From assembly GCA_045604285.1 (NCBI GenBank), contig JAZUNS010000071.1, positions 1 to 6,257 on the forward strand: 6,257 nucleotides of DNA, given 5' to 3'. Numbering within the stretch: the first letter of the stretch is position 1; each line of letters starts with the position of its first letter. Position numbers and translations under genes: made by a program. The notes below the pieces were generated by a model. It did no database searches. It was not told the DNA's origin and was given only the letters and a program-made list of their open reading frames with translations. Of the stretch, positions 4,854 to 6,257 are shown in pieces. The DNA comes from SIG636 sp045604285 (GTDB lineage Bacteria > Bacillota > Clostridia > Oscillospirales > CAG-382).

Positions 4854-6257
4854 TTACTCGGTCTTATCGGTAAAGTTTGCGTCGTAAACGCCGTCGTCGT
4901 TGCCGCCGTTGTCACCGCCGCCCATATCGGGGTTTTGAGGTGCCTGCTGCTGGTAAAGCTTTTCGGAAAGCTTGTAGAATGCCTGCTCAAGAGCTTCGGT
5001 ATCAGCCTTTATAGCTGCTGTGTTGTCGGTCTTGATGGTTTCCTGAAGCTTGTCGATAGCCTCACGTACGGGCTGCTTGTCGCTGTCGCTTACCTTGTCG
5101 CCTATTTCGGAAAGAGTCTTTTGGCTCTGGAATACAAGGCTTTCAGCGTGGTTCTTTATTTCTACGGCTTCCTTGCGTTCCTTATCCTCTGCGGCGTGCA
5201 TTTCCGCATCCTTAACAGCGCGGTCGATGTCTTCCTTGGACATATTGGTGGAGGAGGAAATGGTTATATGCTGTTCCTTGCCGGTGCCCTTGTCCTTAGC
5301 GGTAACGTTAACTATACCGTTTGCATCTATATCAAAGGTAACTTCAATCTGAGGAACGCCTCTGGGTGCGGGAGCAATACCGTCAAGAGAGAATCTGCCA
5401 AGAGTGGTGTTGCCTGCAGCCATATCACGCTCGCCCTGAAGCACGTGAACTTCAACGGAGGTCTGACCGTCGGCAGCGGTGGAGTAGATCTGGCTCTTCT
5501 GTACGGGGATGGTGGTGTTTCTGTCGATTATTCTGTTGAATACGCCGCCCAAAGTTTCAATACCGAGAGAGAGGGGGGTAACGTCAAGAAGAAGAAGGTC
5601 CTTAACCTCGCCGCCCAATACGCCTGCCTGGATAGCAGCGCCGATAGCAACGCATTCGTCGGGGTTGATGCCCTTGAAGGGTTCCTTGCCAAGATAGCTC
5701 TTAACAGCTTCCTGTACCGCAGGGATACGGGTAGAACCGCCTACCAACAGAACCTTGTCTACCTGAGAAGTGGAAAGGCCTGCATCGGAAAGTACCTGTC
5801 TTACGGGTGCCATGGTCTTTTCAACCAAATCAGCGGTAAGCTCGTTAAATTTAGCTCTGGTAAGAGTTTCGTCAAAATGCTTGGGGCCGGTTGCGTCTGC
5901 GGTAATGAAGGGCAGGTTGATGTTGGTGCTGGTTACGCTGGAAAGCTCGATCTTTGCCTTTTCGGCAGCTTCCTTAAGACGCTTAAGGGCCATTCTGTCC
6001 TGCTTAAGGTCAATGCCGTTGTCTCTCTTAAAGGTGGCAACTATCCAGTCGAGGATCTTTTCGTCAAAGTCGTCACCGCCAAGACGGTTGTTACCTGCAG
6101 TTGCAAGCACTTCAAACACGCCGTCGCTTATCTCAAGAAGAGATACGTCAAAGGTGCCACCGCCAAGGTCAAATATCATAACCTTTTGGTCAATGTCCTT
6201 ATCAAGACCGTATGCAAGCGCCGCCGCTGTGGGCTCGTTGATTATACGCATTAAGTC
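4854..6257 (-). CDS. dnaK: Chaperone protein DnaK (Hsp70), N-terminus off the window
   Basis: 467 residues are present, ending at a TAA at 4856-4854. The reading frame runs unbroken to the right edge, where it begins DLMRIINEPTAAALAYG, so roughly the first 140-165 residues of a protein of about 610 are missing. The ATP-driven Hsp70 chaperone refolds proteins with DnaJ and GrpE in the cytoplasm. Within the fragment, the phosphate-binding DLGGGTFD is at 30-37, the NNRLGGDDFD block near 56-65, and the adenosine-contacting VGGSTRIPAVQ at about 172-182. The interdomain linker VKDLLLLD (about 218-225) is intact, which allosteric coupling needs. The substrate-binding beta domain (about 226-340) and helical lid follow, ending in a Gly/Asn/Asp-rich tail (GGGDNGGNDDG) and DANFTDKTE. 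Nothing looks broken. The dnaK-dnaJ order is standard for Firmicutes, where hrcA and grpE usually lie upstream. Confidence 0.97.
   Translation of the reverse strand, partial: DLMRIINEPTAAALAYGLDKDIDQKVMIFDLGGGTFDVSLLEISDGVFEVLATAGNNRLGGDDFDEKILDWIVATFKRDNGIDLKQDRMALKRLKEAAEKAKIELSSVTSTNINLPFITADATGPKHFDETLTRAKFNELTADLVEKTMAPVRQVLSDAGLSTSQVDKVLLVGGSTRIPAVQEAVKSYLGKEPFKGINPDECVAIGAAIQAGVLGGEVKDLLLLDVTPLSLGIETLGGVFNRIIDRNTTIPVQKSQIYSTAADGQTSVEVHVLQGERDMAAGNTTLGRFSLDGIAPAPRGVPQIEVTFDIDANGIVNVTAKDKGTGKEQHITISSSTNMSKEDIDRAVKDAEMHAAEDKERKEAVEIKNHAESLVFQSQKTLSEIGDKVSDSDKQPVREAIDKLQETIKTDNTAAIKADTEALEQAFYKLSEKLYQQQAPQNPDMGGGDNGGNDDGVYDANFTDKTE

Noticed and set aside
4935..6254. A 439-codon open frame antisense to dnaK
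   Set aside because: Long open frames opposite dnaK/hsp70 are a well-known by-product of its codon use, and have been mis-annotated before as a glutamate dehydrogenase. The sense strand encodes an unmistakable, intact DnaK, and the antisense product has no recognisable motif.

Overview
This 6.26 kb window looks like chromosome from a Gram-positive anaerobe of the Clostridia, most like the gut Oscillospiraceae/Ruminococcaceae. The signs are strong AGGGGG, AGGTGA and GGAGG ribosome binding sites, sigma-A type promoter elements, a Firmicutes-style DnaK/DnaJ pair, a secreted protein with InlB B-type repeats, and a membrane-anchored SGNH-like protein with a Ser/Glu/Pro/Thr-rich stalk. The family-level placement is inference; there is no rRNA or other marker here. 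I see no mobile element, tRNA, rRNA or CRISPR array.

Layout, left to right: (1) 1-2007, minus strand: the first 669 codons of a large secreted protein. It has a signal peptide, a long N-terminal region I do not recognise, two extended InlB-type repeats and the start of another beta-rich domain; the C-terminus lies off the left edge. (2) 2008-2240: a divergent intergenic region. It holds a textbook sigma-A promoter for the left gene, a weaker candidate promoter for the right gene, and a cluster of overlapping inverted repeats. (3) 2241-3575, plus strand: a protein with one N-terminal membrane anchor, an acidic stalk with six 10-residue repeats, and a C-terminal SGNH/GDSL-type domain whose motifs are altered. 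(4) 3588-3623: a perfect 15-bp hairpin with a T-run on both sides, which should terminate the converging genes on both strands. (5) 3638-4786, minus strand: dnaJ, complete. (6) 4807-4838: a 14-bp GC-rich hairpin between dnaK and dnaJ. (7) 4854-6257, minus strand: dnaK, missing its N-terminus at the right edge.

The right half is a dnaK-dnaJ chaperone operon read right to left; hrcA and grpE would be expected upstream, outside the window. The left half is a head-to-head pair of exported proteins that probably work at the cell surface and may share a control region, but their substrates cannot be read from sequence. All three visible start codons are non-ATG (GTG, TTG, GTG), each chosen because a good Shine-Dalgarno sequence sits in front of it. 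The least ordinary items are the SGNH-like protein with non-standard active-site motifs, the unrecognised N-terminal half of the secreted protein, and the hairpin in front of dnaJ. I did not find a clearly new multi-gene system.
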